Source: Psychrobacter immobilis
GTDB lineage: Bacteria; Pseudomonadota; Gammaproteobacteria; Pseudomonadales; Moraxellaceae
Direction of reading: 5' to 3'
Length of the DNA stretch: 64,000 nt
Assembly (NCBI RefSeq): GCF_904846285.1
Contig: NZ_CAJHAD010000015.1
Location: 1-64,000 of the forward strand
Part shown: piece by piece, positions 8,343 to 17,319 of the stretch
Position numbering within the stretch: position 1 is the stretch's first letter
Layout of the letters: each line of letters starts with the position of its first letter
Notes under the pieces: model-generated
What the model saw: the letters and a program-made list of their open reading frames with translations, nothing else
Database searches by the model: none
Told to the model about the DNA's origin: nothing
Program-made: the position numbers and the translations under genes

Positions 8343-8487
8343 AAGGTATTCCTCACCTAGTTTATTATTTCCATATATTGACGCGCCTATTTTGGCTCTC
8401 ATTAACTATTTTTAGTATATCTTAACGATACAAACAATCAAGATTTAAAATAGTTATAGCAAAGCTTTAAAGGCCATATCAAGGACA

Positions 8488-8526
8488 AAAAAAATACCAG
8501 TAGCTTGATACTATTGGTATTTTTTA
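8488..8526. terminator. Terminator between lipoprotein gene and pgsA
   Basis: AAAATACCA gTAG ... CTA tTGGTATTTT with T-rich arms. On the minus strand it follows the pgsA stop at 8573 and so ends the pgsA transcript. Confidence 0.8.
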
Positions 8527-8572
8527 TCTTTCATTAGCTATTTATGAGCATATCTTTACAGCGGTGAGCAAG

Positions 8573-9259
8573 CTAGCCACTTTGCTTTAAATAAGGCCAA
8601 GCCGCTCTTAGGTAAATCATCATTGACCACAAGGTTAAAATCACTGCCGCCACCATCAATACATACCCTATCATCTCAAGCGATTGCCAGTTTAATAATA
8701 AAACCGTAATAGCAATCATCTGAAAAGTAGTTTTGAGCTTGCCCACATAAGACACTGCCACACTGGTACTTTTACCGAGCTCTGCCATCCATTCACGTAA
8801 TGCCGATACCGCAATTTCACGCGAGATAATCACAATCGCGGCAATCGCCATAATGATATTAGGATGCCACTGTACCAAGATAATCAGAGCAGCTGCCACC
8901 ATCAACTTATCAGCGACGGGGTCTAAAAAACGACCAAAAGCAGATACAACGTTGAGTTTACGGGCAAAATAGCCATCAAGCCAATCGGTAATTGCGGCCA
9001 AGATAAACACGCCCGTCAGTAACAAGTGACGCAATAGGCTATCGCTAAAATCACTCATACCTACCCGCGCAATCACGTTATCCGAAATCGCTGGCATACC
9101 AATCCCCATGGCAGGCGGCCAATAAGCAATCGCTACAAATAGCGGAATCATTAAAATACGCGCAATCGTTAGATTATTGGGCAGATTAAAAATGCTTTTT
9201 TCATTTTGCGCCGGTAGCGGTTTTTCTTCTGGCGTGTGCAGCTGTGTACTCTCGGTCAT
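8573..9259 (-). CDS. pgsA: CDP-diacylglycerol-glycerol-3-phosphate 3-phosphatidyltransferase
   Basis: PgsA makes phosphatidylglycerophosphate, the committed step to phosphatidylglycerol and cardiolipin, in the inner membrane. The CDP-alcohol phosphatidyltransferase signature DG(x)2AR(x)8G(x)3D(x)3D is complete (DGYFARKLNVVSAFGRFLDP, residues about 94-113). Several hydrophobic segments follow, and the start has the usual NLPNNLTIARILMIP opening after a 28-residue polar extension. The 228-residue length exceeds E. coli PgsA (182) because of that extension and a loop after the first membrane segment. It is monocistronic, with its own terminator. Confidence 0.95.
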   Translation of the reverse strand: MTESTQLHTPEEKPLPAQNEKSIFNLPNNLTIARILMIPLFVAIAYWPPAMGIGMPAISDNVIARVGMSDFSDSLLRHLLLTGVFILAAITDWLDGYFARKLNVVSAFGRFLDPVADKLMVAAALIILVQWHPNIIMAIAAIVIISREIAVSALREWMAELGKSTSVAVSYVGKLKTTFQMIAITVLLLNWQSLEMIGYVLMVAAVILTLWSMMIYLRAAWPYLKQSG

Positions 9260-9614
9260 GGCAAACCCAGTTGATAGTGAACGATAAGAATGTGGCTAGC
9301 TTAGCATTTTTCGGTCATGGCGTCATGCCATCTGTGTAGGTTGGTTCTTGCTGTAATAAAGCATCGGTTATTTTAACCGGTAAATGGTTATAAAAATCTT
9401 GTTATTCTACTCATTATTTAAGGTCAAAGTTAGCGTCAAGCTGCTTATCGACTTCCCCAAACGTAATGACATGTAAGCAAACTAGGTAAATTACTAAATT
9501 TCGGTTATGATGAAAAAGTAAAAATACAGTTGTACACTGAAATTTGTAAGCAGATGTAAGAATTTCTTGAAATAGTGGATTCTGACATCATCTTTATATT
9601 AACAATAATAAATC

Positions 9615-9643
9615 TTGCTCAATTTATTTGTGACTTGTATGCA
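9615..9643 (+). promoter_or_regulatory. Sigma70-like promoter of the candidate sRNA
   Basis: TTGCTC (9615-9620) and TATGCA (9638-9643) are separated by 17 bases, giving an expected start near 9650. Confidence 0.4.
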
Positions 9644-9649
9644 TTAATA

Positions 9650-9712
9650 GCAGTTCAGTCGCATGATAAGTTTTCCTCAGCCCACGACCCCTCCTTCGTG
9701 GGCTCTTTTTTT
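9650..9712 (+). ncRNA. Candidate small RNA with C-rich, anti-SD loop
   Basis: A predicted transcript of about 63 nt. It ends in a perfect 9-bp hairpin (AGCCCACGA 9679-9687 / TCGTGGGCT 9696-9704) and a run of T. The 8-base loop is CCCCTCCT, complementary to a Shine-Dalgarno sequence such as AGGAGGGG. C-rich exposed loops of this kind are known in small RNAs that block ribosome binding. There is no protein gene upstream that needs this terminator: a 74-codon open frame here runs straight through the hairpin and is not credible. Direction and existence are inferred from sequence only. Confidence 0.4.
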
Positions 9713-9882
9713 GCCTGTAAAGAATTGATTTATATAAATTTGATGGTTCTATATATTGCATTGACCACCAATTTGGCCAGCATCTGCTCGAAATTTTAAT
9801 TCTACTTTTATAATTTTCGCTGATACTGTGACTCATAGGTAGCAATTGCCTACTTAGCAATAAATTTTTACTAGCGGCCTTA

Positions 9883-10266
9883 TCACTTAATGCATAACGC
9901 CGAACCTAACTGAATAACATCATTGATATTAGCATCAAGTTGCTGAATATTCTGAATATCTAAAGATTGCCAGCCTAGATTATTTTTATCTGAATATAGC
10001 TGAGCCGTATTGTTGAGAGAATACGTTTTACCCTCAGAGCTATTAAATGATATTGCCTTGTCACTACCAGCGTTATCACATCTTATGACACCTGTATCCG
10101 AAGTAAATGGCCACTCACCTTGAAAAGTCTGTTTATCTATATATCGCTCATTCATATATGGATCTGATATAGCACCCACATTGTTAATAATGATCGCTAA
10201 CACTAAGATAACGAATACAGCAGTGACTGCCAACGCTATAAGTATGCGAGATTTAAGCTTTGCCAT
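9883..10266 (-). CDS. DUF2511 (YebY-like) membrane-anchored protein
   Basis: A 127-residue protein with one N-terminal hydrophobic segment (residues about 8-28) serving as signal anchor. A small periplasmic domain carries WPFTSDTGVIRCD, KTYSLNNTAQ and a C-terminal Cys. The W-P-F ... C ... Y-x-L-N-x-x-A order matches the DUF2511/YebY family. Two Cys (about residues 64 and 125) could form a disulphide in the periplasm. Its function is unknown; YebY in E. coli is linked to copper stress only by context. The start ATG at 10266 follows TAACCGGAGCAGTTC, a plausible ribosome-binding site. It is monocistronic. Confidence 0.65.
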   Translation of the reverse strand: MAKLKSRILIALAVTAVFVILVLAIIINNVGAISDPYMNERYIDKQTFQGEWPFTSDTGVIRCDNAGSDKAISFNSSEGKTYSLNNTAQLYSDKNNLGWQSLDIQNIQQLDANINDVIQLGSALCIK

Positions 10267-10465
10267 GAACTGCTCCGGTTAATATATTTTTTTATCTATA
10301 TTCATAATATGACAAGCTTTTGAATACTATCAGATGATGAAAATTGTCGCACGATAATAGTTGTCGCATGATAAAACTATCGAACATTAGAGCTTATCTT
10401 TTGATTTAAACGGCTCTGAAAACTGCAAAATCAAAAAGCCTACAAAGGACAAAATAATAGCAATC

Positions 10466-11734
10466 TCATAGCGACCGTAGGCTAACTAATGAGTGCGCGC
10501 AAATCCTTGCGACCGTTTGTGTTGCCACCTGATAGCAGCTTTCTATATTGCCTTGCCCGCACCAGTCGCCGCTGACAATCCATTGCTGCTCGTTATCGAC
10601 CAATATTCCTAATGGCTCTTTATTAAAAGCTATATTAGTAGAAGCTGTATTAGACACCTTTACAGTCGCAGCATAACGCCAGCGATGACAATCAATTTGG
10701 CTCGGCGTGCTTTTCTCATTCCAATTCAAAGCTTGCTTGGCTGCTTTCAATAACTGCGCCTTTATCGTATCGATATCGGCATCGACGTGCTGCTCTGACC
10801 AATCATTGCACGCATGAATAGTAATACTGGGTAATAGCTCATCATGGGCAGGCTTTTGCTGCTCGATAAAGATTCTATCAAGTATAGAATCCTGCACATA
10901 CGCCACATCCCATACCATTTCCTGATACTTTAATGATTCAGGCAATGGCTGCTTATCATCCCAGCCAAGCATCAAGGTATAGCAGGCCTGCATTTGTGGC
11001 TCAGTGATTTTTGCTAATTCAGAAAAACCACTATTTGCCATCAGTTCTACAGCTTGAGCATTTGGCGCGGTACAAATGACCCAATCAAAACTGCCAAGAC
11101 TGTTGCCGTCTTCATCAAACAGTTCAGTTTTCTGACTGGTTTTTTTGCTGACTTTATTAGCGAGAGTTTGCTTATGTTCTGCCAAAGCCACGACGCGGGT
11201 TTTAAATTCGATGGTCGTATACTGTAACTCATCGGCTAATGCTCGCCCCCAACTGGTCATTTTCGGTGTACTGATATAGCGCGCCTGAACCCTGCTCCAT
11301 TGCTCTTTAGCTTGAATATCAGCTGTCTGATTATTCGCATCTATTGGCGTTAAGCTCACTACTTGCGCGCACCAAGGCTGTAGCAAACCTGTCTGTAACC
11401 AAGGCTTAATAAACTGCTGAAAGCTTGTACTCTTGGCGGTAAAAAACTGTGCACCAAATGCCCATTGCCAGTTTTTATTAGTGTGGCTATCGGTGCGATA
11501 ACGAGTCGCCAAACGACCGACGCTGCGAGATTTTTCAAAAATGGTAATTTCTGGTATTAAGGCTTTGTCATTAACTTGCTGGTCATTAACTTGCTGGTCA
11601 TTAATTTGCTGGTCATTCATTTGGCTAAAAGCACGCTCTAATAAGGTTGCGGTAAATAAGCCCGTTAAGCCGCCACCAATAATGGCAATTTTCGGCGATG
11701 ATGTCTGAGCAAGCGGCAAAGAAGAGTCGGGCAT
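10466..11734 (-). CDS. Renalase-like FAD-dependent oxidoreductase
   Basis: A 422-residue flavoprotein of the NAD(P)-binding amine oxidase/renalase group. It opens with the Rossmann motif IAIIGGGLTGLFTATLLERA (about residues 14-33) and the second FAD motif TIFEKSRSVGRLATRY. GDWCGQGNIESC near the end is the usual C-terminal FAD-binding segment. I chose the ATG at 11734 because the 16 codons before it are hydrophobic and not part of the fold, but the ribosome-binding site is weak for either start. Between the first helix and the next strand lies an inserted tandem repeat NDQQI/NDQQV, matching an in-frame 15-bp DNA repeat. The substrate is unknown; bacterial renalases oxidise aberrant dihydro-nicotinamides. 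Confidence 0.75.
   Translation of the reverse strand: MPDSSLPLAQTSSPKIAIIGGGLTGLFTATLLERAFSQMNDQQINDQQVNDQQVNDKALIPEITIFEKSRSVGRLATRYRTDSHTNKNWQWAFGAQFFTAKSTSFQQFIKPWLQTGLLQPWCAQVVSLTPIDANNQTADIQAKEQWSRVQARYISTPKMTSWGRALADELQYTTIEFKTRVVALAEHKQTLANKVSKKTSQKTELFDEDGNSLGSFDWVICTAPNAQAVELMANSGFSELAKITEPQMQACYTLMLGWDDKQPLPESLKYQEMVWDVAYVQDSILDRIFIEQQKPAHDELLPSITIHACNDWSEQHVDADIDTIKAQLLKAAKQALNWNEKSTPSQIDCHRWRYAATVKVSNTASTNIAFNKEPLGILVDNEQQWIVSGDWCGQGNIESCYQVATQTVARICAHSLVSLRSL
11569..11620. repeat. In-frame 15-bp tandem repeat (about 3.5 units)
   Basis: Successive copies of TCATTAACTTGCTGG, the last ones with single changes, encode Asn-Asp-Gln-Gln-Val/Ile in the FAD protein. The period is a multiple of three, so copy changes lengthen or shorten the loop without breaking the frame. 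Confidence 0.8.
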
Positions 11735-12005
11735 AATGACAGTAAACCTTATAAAGTAGGGAGCAAAATATAGTAGATTCAATGTAAAAAAACACCGTGC
11801 TGCTGGGATGAGTTTTTCGAAGCCTCTGGAGTGCTAAGAGCACAGCAAGCGAGGAAAATCTATACCAGCAGAAGATTGTTTTGAACGTGGCTCTTTTATC
11901 TTGAACTGACTATAGAAACCATAGAAGCTGGAGCCATAAAAACAGCATAGCTATATTAAATATATTGAACCTTTAAAGCCGGTCAATATCAATAACGTCT
12001 ACGTA

Positions 12006-12040
12006 AAAGAGCCATGCTATTTTTGCTAACATGGCTCTTT
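12006..12040. terminator. Terminator downstream of acs
   Basis: AAAGAGCCATG and CATGGCTCTTT make an 11-bp perfect stem with a 13-base loop. It can act in either direction; on the minus strand it lies about 130 bases after the acs stop. Confidence 0.75.
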
Positions 12041-12139
12041 ATTGTTTCACTTACATTTATAAAAGCTTATTTATAAGCCTAAGTATTGGCGCTAAAAAAT
12101 CACTTTTGACGATTTTATCTATCGATAGTTATTCGATAT

Positions 12140-12161
12140 CTATTAGATAGCTATCTAATAG
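12140..12161. repeat. 22-bp perfect palindrome at the acs 3' end
   Basis: CTATTAGATAG (12140-12150) is followed without a spacer by its exact reverse complement (12151-12161). It starts 6 bases after the acs stop codon. There is no T tract, so it is not a classical terminator; it may be a protein-binding site or an mRNA 3' stabilising stem. Confidence 0.6.
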
Positions 12162-12167
12162 CTACTA

Positions 12168-14138
12168 TCAGTCTCCGCGTTCAGCTTTCACCACATCAAC
12201 TAGCTCATTGATAACGGCGCTATCAGCAAGGGTCGATAAATCACCCAGTCCAACATATTGCCCTGCTGCAAGATTGCGCAAGATACGGCGCATGATTTTC
12301 CCAGATCGCGTCTTGGGTAGCACATTGACCATATAGATAGCATCTAAATTGGCAATCGGACCAATCTCCATACGCACATGGCGGTTCAGCTCTGATTTTA
12401 GGGATTCGGTGGCAGTTTCGCCCGATTTTAGGATAATAAAGGCGCAAATACCCATACCACGAATGTCGTGCGGCATACCAACGATAGCCGCCTCAGCGGT
12501 CGCCGGATGCGCCACTACCGCACTTTCAATCTCTGCAGTGCCCAATCGATGTCCTGAGACATTGAGCACGTCATCTACCCGTCCGGTAATCCAATAATGC
12601 CCATCTTCGTCACGCTGCGCGCCATCACCCGTAAAGTAGTAGCCCGGATATTCTGTAAAATAGGTTTTTAAAAAGCGCTCATGATCATTATAGATAGTAC
12701 GCATCTGCCCCGGCCAACCGCCGCTAATCGCAAGGTTGCCTTCCGCCGAGCCTTCGAGTATCTCGCCATCACCGTCAACGACGACGGGTACAATACCGTA
12801 CAAGGGATTCATCGCCGCGCCCGGTTTCATATCTACCGTGCCCGGTATCGGTGCCAATAAAATACCGCCGGTTTCCGTCTGCCACCAAGTATCGACAATC
12901 GGACATTTACCGCCGCCGACGACATGATAGTACCAATCCCACGCTTCCGGATTAATCGGCTCACCAACGGTGCCGAGCAAGCGCAAACTTGAACGATTCG
13001 ACTCACGGACAAAGGTGTCGCCTTCTTTCATCATGGCGCGAATCGCCGTCGGTGCCGTGTACAAGACCGTGACTTGGTGTTTATCAATAATATGACCGAT
13101 ACGCGCCCACGTTGGATATTCTGGTACGCCTTCAAACATAACGGTCGTCGTGCCATTGGCAAGCGGCGCGTAAGTAGCATAGGTATGACCCGTCACCCAG
13201 CCGACATCCGCGGTACACCAGTAGACATCGTCTTCTTTAATATCAAACACATCACGGAAGGTAGAAAGCGCATAAGTGATATAACCGCCGGTGGTATGCA
13301 ACACGCCTTTGGGCTTGCCCGTTGAGCCTGAGGTATATAACAAAAACAGTGGGTCTTCGGCATTCATCACTTCAGGTTCGCAATGCTTTGACTCACCATC
13401 GACCAAACTGTGATACCAAACATCGCGGCGACCACTCATTGGTACAGAATTGCCCGTACGATGCACAACAATGACGTTGGTCACACTATCAGTGCCATCC
13501 ATATCCAAAGCGCGGTCGACACTGGCTTTGAGCGGCGTGCGCTTATTACCGCGGATACCTTCGTCAGCGGTAATGACCAGTTTAGATTGACTGTCAATGA
13601 TACGGTTACCCAAACTTTCAGCAGAAAAGCCGCCAAACACCACCGAATGCACCGCCCCAATGCGGGTACACGCCAGCATTGCCACCATCGCTTCTGGTAT
13701 CATAGGCATATATAAGGTGACGCGATCGCCCTTTTTCACCCCAAGTTTGCGCATGGCATTACCTAGGCGACAAACCGCTTCATGCAGCTCTTTAAATGAG
13801 ATGATTTTATGCAGTGACGGATGGTCACCTTCCCAAATAATCGCCGGTTTATAGGGGTTATTTTTAACATGGCGGTCAAGGCAGTTGACTGAAATGTTCA
13901 GCTCACCATCTTCATACCATTTGATATGAAAATCTTCTAAGTCATAATTAACATTGCTAATTTTGGTGGGCTTTTTTATCCAATCAATCAGCTCGGCACG
14001 CTTCGCCCAAAAGGCATCGTTTGCCTCAGGTGACGCAATGGATTGTTGGTATTCTTTAGTGTATTGTTCGGCGGTGGTATTGGCAGCGGCGACAAATTCA
14101 GCCGTGAGAGGAAATGATTTCTGAGTCATCGTAGTCAT
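12168..14138 (-). CDS. acs: Acetyl-CoA synthetase
   Basis: Acs activates acetate to acetyl-CoA through acetyl-AMP, allowing growth on acetate and recycling of overflow acetate. The 656-residue length matches the family (E. coli 652). The AMP-binding P-loop [16 protein letters not shown] lies near residue 268, WWQTETGG near 415, [20 protein letters not shown] near 505, and the acetylatable catalytic lysine motif [11 protein letters not shown] near 611. The start ATG at 14138 follows AAAAGGATGACTACG, a good ribosome-binding site. It is monocistronic, with its own terminator. Control by a CRP/Vfr-like activator would be usual, but I do not see a convincing site. Confidence 0.97.
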   Translation of the reverse strand: MTTMTQKSFPLTAEFVAAANTTAEQYTKEYQQSIASPEANDAFWAKRAELIDWIKKPTKISNVNYDLEDFHIKWYEDGELNISVNCLDRHVKNNPYKPAIIWEGDHPSLHKIISFKELHEAVCRLGNAMRKLGVKKGDRVTLYMPMIPEAMVAMLACTRIGAVHSVVFGGFSAESLGNRIIDSQSKLVITADEGIRGNKRTPLKASVDRALDMDGTDSVTNVIVVHRTGNSVPMSGRRDVWYHSLVDGESKHCEPEVMNAEDPLFLLYTSGSTGKPKGVLHTTGGYITYALSTFRDVFDIKEDDVYWCTADVGWVTGHTYATYAPLANGTTTVMFEGVPEYPTWARIGHIIDKHQVTVLYTAPTAIRAMMKEGDTFVRESNRSSLRLLGTVGEPINPEAWDWYYHVVGGGKCPIVDTWWQTETGGILLAPIPGTVDMKPGAAMNPLYGIVPVVVDGDGEILEGSAEGNLAISGGWPGQMRTIYNDHERFLKTYFTEYPGYYFTGDGAQRDEDGHYWITGRVDDVLNVSGHRLGTAEIESAVVAHPATAEAAIVGMPHDIRGMGICAFIILKSGETATESLKSELNRHVRMEIGPIANLDAIYMVNVLPKTRSGKIMRRILRNLAAGQYVGLGDLSTLADSAVINELVDVVKAERGD

Positions 14139-14655
14139 CCTTTTCTAATTATTATGACCGGTAGCGGCTTTCATGAAGCGACTGACGTCGAACGCCAGTC
14201 ATCAAACAACAATCGCTGCTACAGGTGATAAGCGTCATCTTCCATAATGTGACACCTAAGGATAGTTTGACAAATAAGCGCGAGGGTTGCAAGACATCAA
14301 CCGCGAATCACAACAATTCCGCTGCACAGCTGTATACTTGATAAAGCATCATATATCTTGATGAATCGATTGATTATTCAATAATATTCTCTATACCTGC
14401 ATTTTTAGAATCTTTGGCAGTTTTAGATGGATAGAAAATATTTCATCGCCTTATTTAATCCTTGTAAGCTGAAAGAAAACATGGACAATGGCTACCTTAA
14501 AGATCGGCTTAAAAATAGCGGCAAGCTATATTTAGTAGCCTGCTATTTTTTTGCCTCAAAACCTACTATTTATTTTATTACTAATTTTATTGTTAATGTT
14601 ATAGCTACCTTTTATTTTAACCTTTACAACCTCTCGCTTTTTGGAACATATCGTC
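14139..14655. other. Divergent promoter region of acs and the BaiN-type gene
   Basis: About 500 bases without a credible gene. An 89-codon open frame (14427-14696) is AT-biased, has no ribosome-binding site and overlaps the next gene, so I do not count it. TGTGACACCTAAGGATAG near 14248 vaguely resembles half a CRP site. Nothing firmer is visible. Confidence 0.4.
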
Positions 14656-15957
14656 ATGGAAAATACCCGCAATGCACCATCACACAATCACTATGATGTC
14701 ATCGTCATCGGCGCTGGTGCGTCAGGGTTATATTGTGCGCTCACCGCTGGTCGCCGTGGTCGCCGCGTCTTGGTGCTCGACCATGCCAATAAAGCCGGTA
14801 AAAAAATCCTCATGTCAGGTGGCGGACGCTGCAACTTTACCAATTACTTCGTCGAGCCTGAGCATTTTATCGGTAGCAATGCGCATTTTTGTAAATCCGC
14901 GCTGAGCCGTTATCCGAGTTGGGAATTCATCGGCATGGTTGAGCAGCATAAAATCCCTTACCATGAGCGCGAGCACGGGCAGCTATTTTGTGATGATTCG
15001 GCGCAAGATATTTTAACCATGCTCCTTGATGAATGCGCTGCCGTGGGTGTGCAAGTCAGACTCAATACCCAAGTCGACAGCGTGCAAGCACTCGAAAACG
15101 ATAAAAAATCCCGCTTTCAACTATCAACAACCAAAGCGCTCAGTAAAAAAGAAAAACAAGAGAGAAAAGACAGCGACAATCAAAGCAAGCTGCCGCAAAC
15201 CAGCTATCGCTGTGAATCGCTCGTGGTAGCGACGGGCGGCTTATCGATTCCGACACTCGGCGCGAGCGGATTTGGTTACGAGCTTGCGCAACAGTTCGGC
15301 CATACATTGGTCACAACCGATGCCAGTCTTGTTCCTTTTACGTTTACTGATAAAACCGGTGAGCTGATTCGTACGCTTGCCGGTATCAGTCTGCCGGTGA
15401 TTGCCAGTAATGAACGCATCTCCTTTAAGCTACCGCTGCTCTTCACCCATCGCGGCCTATCTGGTCCGGCTATGCTACAACTGTCCAACTATTGGCATGT
15501 TGGCGAAACCATCAGCATCAATTTGCTGCCTGATATAGATATGACGGCACTTTTACTTGCTCATAAAAAATCACACCCACGCCAGCTTATCCGGACGGTT
15601 TTGGCAGACAATACCGACAATGCTTTACCAAAAAAACTGCTGGCAGCGCTACAAACCCATCTATGGGACGATATCAAAGATACCGAGCTTGCCAATATTA
15701 AAGATGAGCGCTTGATAGAGCTTGGCGCAACGCTCAATGGCTGGCAACTAAAACCGTCTGGCACCGAAGGCTATCGAACCGCTGAAGTCACACGCGGTGG
15801 TATCACAACCGATGAGGTATCGTCAAAGACCATGCAAAGCAAACATCAAGACGGGCTATATTTTATCGGCGAAGTGCTCGATGTCACAGGTTGGCTTGGC
15901 GGCTACAACTTTCAATGGGCGTGGGCCAGTGGTTTTGTTTGCGGTGAAGTGATTTAA
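14656..15957 (+). CDS. BaiN/HI0933-type NAD(P)/FAD-dependent oxidoreductase
   Basis: A 433-residue flavoprotein. The N-terminal FAD motif is VIVIGAGASGLYCALTAGRR (about residues 15-34), followed by the family signature KKILMSGGGRCNFTN. A second conserved part is LVVATGGLSIPTLGASGFGY, and the C-terminal signature is GLYFIGEVLDVTGWLGGYNF. These are diagnostic of the HI0933/YhiN/BaiN family, whose cellular substrate in most bacteria is not known. I chose the ATG at 14656 rather than 14641 because the family starts shortly before the FAD motif. A Lys/Gln-rich stretch near residues 160-180 is a low-complexity insert. No partner gene is nearby. Confidence 0.85.
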   Translation: MENTRNAPSHNHYDVIVIGAGASGLYCALTAGRRGRRVLVLDHANKAGKKILMSGGGRCNFTNYFVEPEHFIGSNAHFCKSALSRYPSWEFIGMVEQHKIPYHEREHGQLFCDDSAQDILTMLLDECAAVGVQVRLNTQVDSVQALENDKKSRFQLSTTKALSKKEKQERKDSDNQSKLPQTSYRCESLVVATGGLSIPTLGASGFGYELAQQFGHTLVTTDASLVPFTFTDKTGELIRTLAGISLPVIASNERISFKLPLLFTHRGLSGPAMLQLSNYWHVGETISINLLPDIDMTALLLAHKKSHPRQLIRTVLADNTDNALPKKLLAALQTHLWDDIKDTELANIKDERLIELGATLNGWQLKPSGTEGYRTAEVTRGGITTDEVSSKTMQSKHQDGLYFIGEVLDVTGWLGGYNFQWAWASGFVCGEVI

Positions 15958-16215
15958 TATTAAGGCATGCTATTAATGTAAATTCTAGCCATTCAAAGGC
16001 TATTTATCAAAAAGCAGGTTGTTTAAATAGGATAGAAACCGCTAAATACTTGATAATTATAAATATAATTATTATATAAATCGGTATAGATTTAGAATTA
16101 CTTAATAGTTGCCTGTCGTTATTATTGAAGAGTTATTATTTAATAATTAGCGTTTAAAGAATGATGATGAAATAAATAAGTATTCTTTAATACAGTTAGG
16201 TTTACGAGGTGCTCA

Positions 16216-17203
16216 ATGCGTTCTATCCAACATATTCATAGCGATAAAGCGCCGCATTGGGTCGGCGATGGTTTTTATGTCAAAACCTTGATCAATCATC
16301 AAGGATAATAATGCTGATTTTAATCATTATCATACCGATCCGTTTTTATTATTAGACTATGGTCAACCGACCAACTTTGCCCCAAACCCAAACTATAAGA
16401 CGCAGCCGCACGGCATTGGGCAGCATCCGCATAAGGGTTTTGAGACGGTAACGATTGCTTACGCCGGCGAGATTAGCCATGCGGATTCGGCCGGTGGTTA
16501 TGGCGTCATTCAAGAAGGCGGTGTGAAGTGGATGACCGCAGGGCGCGGCATCAAGCACGAAGAATTCCACTTGCCCGACTTTAGTCAGCGTGGCGGTCAT
16601 TTTAGCATGGTGCAATTATGGGTCAATTTGCCAAGTGCCCATAAGCTGACTGAGCCTAAATATCAAACGCTGAAACGTGATGACTTACCTATTGTTAATT
16701 TAACGGACAATAAAGACGAAAATTCGATAGGTAAAGCAGCGATTATTGCTGGCGAATGGGAAGACACCGCGGGCGCGGCAAGTACTTTTACGCCTATCAA
16801 TTTATGGGATATCGCCTTGCATAGCGCTGGCTCAACGACGCTGCAAGTACCAAACAGCCATAATGTCATGATATTGGTGCAAGAAGGCGCGTTACTGATT
16901 AATGATACGACAGTGAGTGCAGGCAGTCTGATTCAGTTTGCCACGCCGACTAGTACTGCTATTGATTCTGTCAATGAACAAGCAGCAACGCAGATAAGCA
17001 ATAGTATTGAGCTAACATGTTCTAAGCTATCAGCTCCTAAGCTATCTGATGACGAGCAAGCTCCAAGCACTGTTAAATTGCTACTATTGAGTGGTGAACC
17101 TATCGGTGAGCCAGTAGCAGGCTATGGCCCCTTTGTAATGAATACCCAAGAGGAACTGCGCCAAACCTTTCGTGATTATCAAACCGGTAACTTTGGCAAA
17201 TAG
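16216..17203 (+). pseudogene. Pirin-family protein, broken by a frameshift
   Basis: Pirins are bicupin metalloproteins, some with quercetinase activity. Translation from ATG at 16216 (ribosome-binding site ACGAGGTG) gives MRSIQHIHSDKAPHWVGDGF... but meets TAA at 16306. Removing one G of the GG at 16303-16304 restores a continuous pirin of about 328 residues: NNADFNHYHTDPFLLLDYG, metal-ligand motif GQHPHKGFE, and IKHEEFH. The second part is open from about 16305 to 17203 and could only restart at an internal ATG (16523), losing most of the N-terminal metal site. The rest of the protein is well conserved, so this is either a recent mutation or a base-calling error. Confidence 0.8.
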
Positions 17204-17219
17204 CTAAAATTTACCCATT

Positions 17220-17259
17220 AAAAAAGCCACCTTGCTGATTATCGCAGGGTGGCTTTTTT
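17220..17259. terminator. Bidirectional terminator between pirin and OYE
   Basis: AAAAAGCCACC...GGTGGCTTTTTT with an inner TTGC/GCAG pairing. The two convergent genes share it. Confidence 0.9.
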
Positions 17260-17319
17260 GATTCATTCTCACTTTATTATAATCGATAAAGCCAGTTGAA
17301 TGATTTATCCAATAAACAC

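Larger units (their letters stand above)
9260..9882. other. Large gap between pgsA and the DUF2511 gene
   Basis: About 620 bases with no convincing protein gene. It includes the upstream region of pgsA and, near its right half, a strong intrinsic terminator with no gene in front of it but a promoter-like sequence 40-65 bases upstream. That pair is listed as a candidate small RNA. Confidence 0.5.
11735..12167. other. Gap between the FAD protein gene and acs
   Basis: About 430 non-coding bases. It contains the acs terminator (12006-12040), a 22-bp perfect palindrome right after the acs stop, and otherwise AT-rich DNA without a recognisable gene. GGCTCTTTTA near 11888 and GGAGCCATAAAA near 11930 may form a further weak hairpin. 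Confidence 0.45.

Noticed and set aside
9575..9799. 74-codon open frame on the plus strand
   Set aside because: It has no ribosome-binding site and reads straight through a strong terminator hairpin; the region is better explained as a promoter plus terminator of a small RNA.
14427..14696. 89-codon open frame upstream of the BaiN-type gene
   Set aside because: AT-biased, no ribosome-binding site, no recognisable domain, and it overlaps the start of a well-supported gene.
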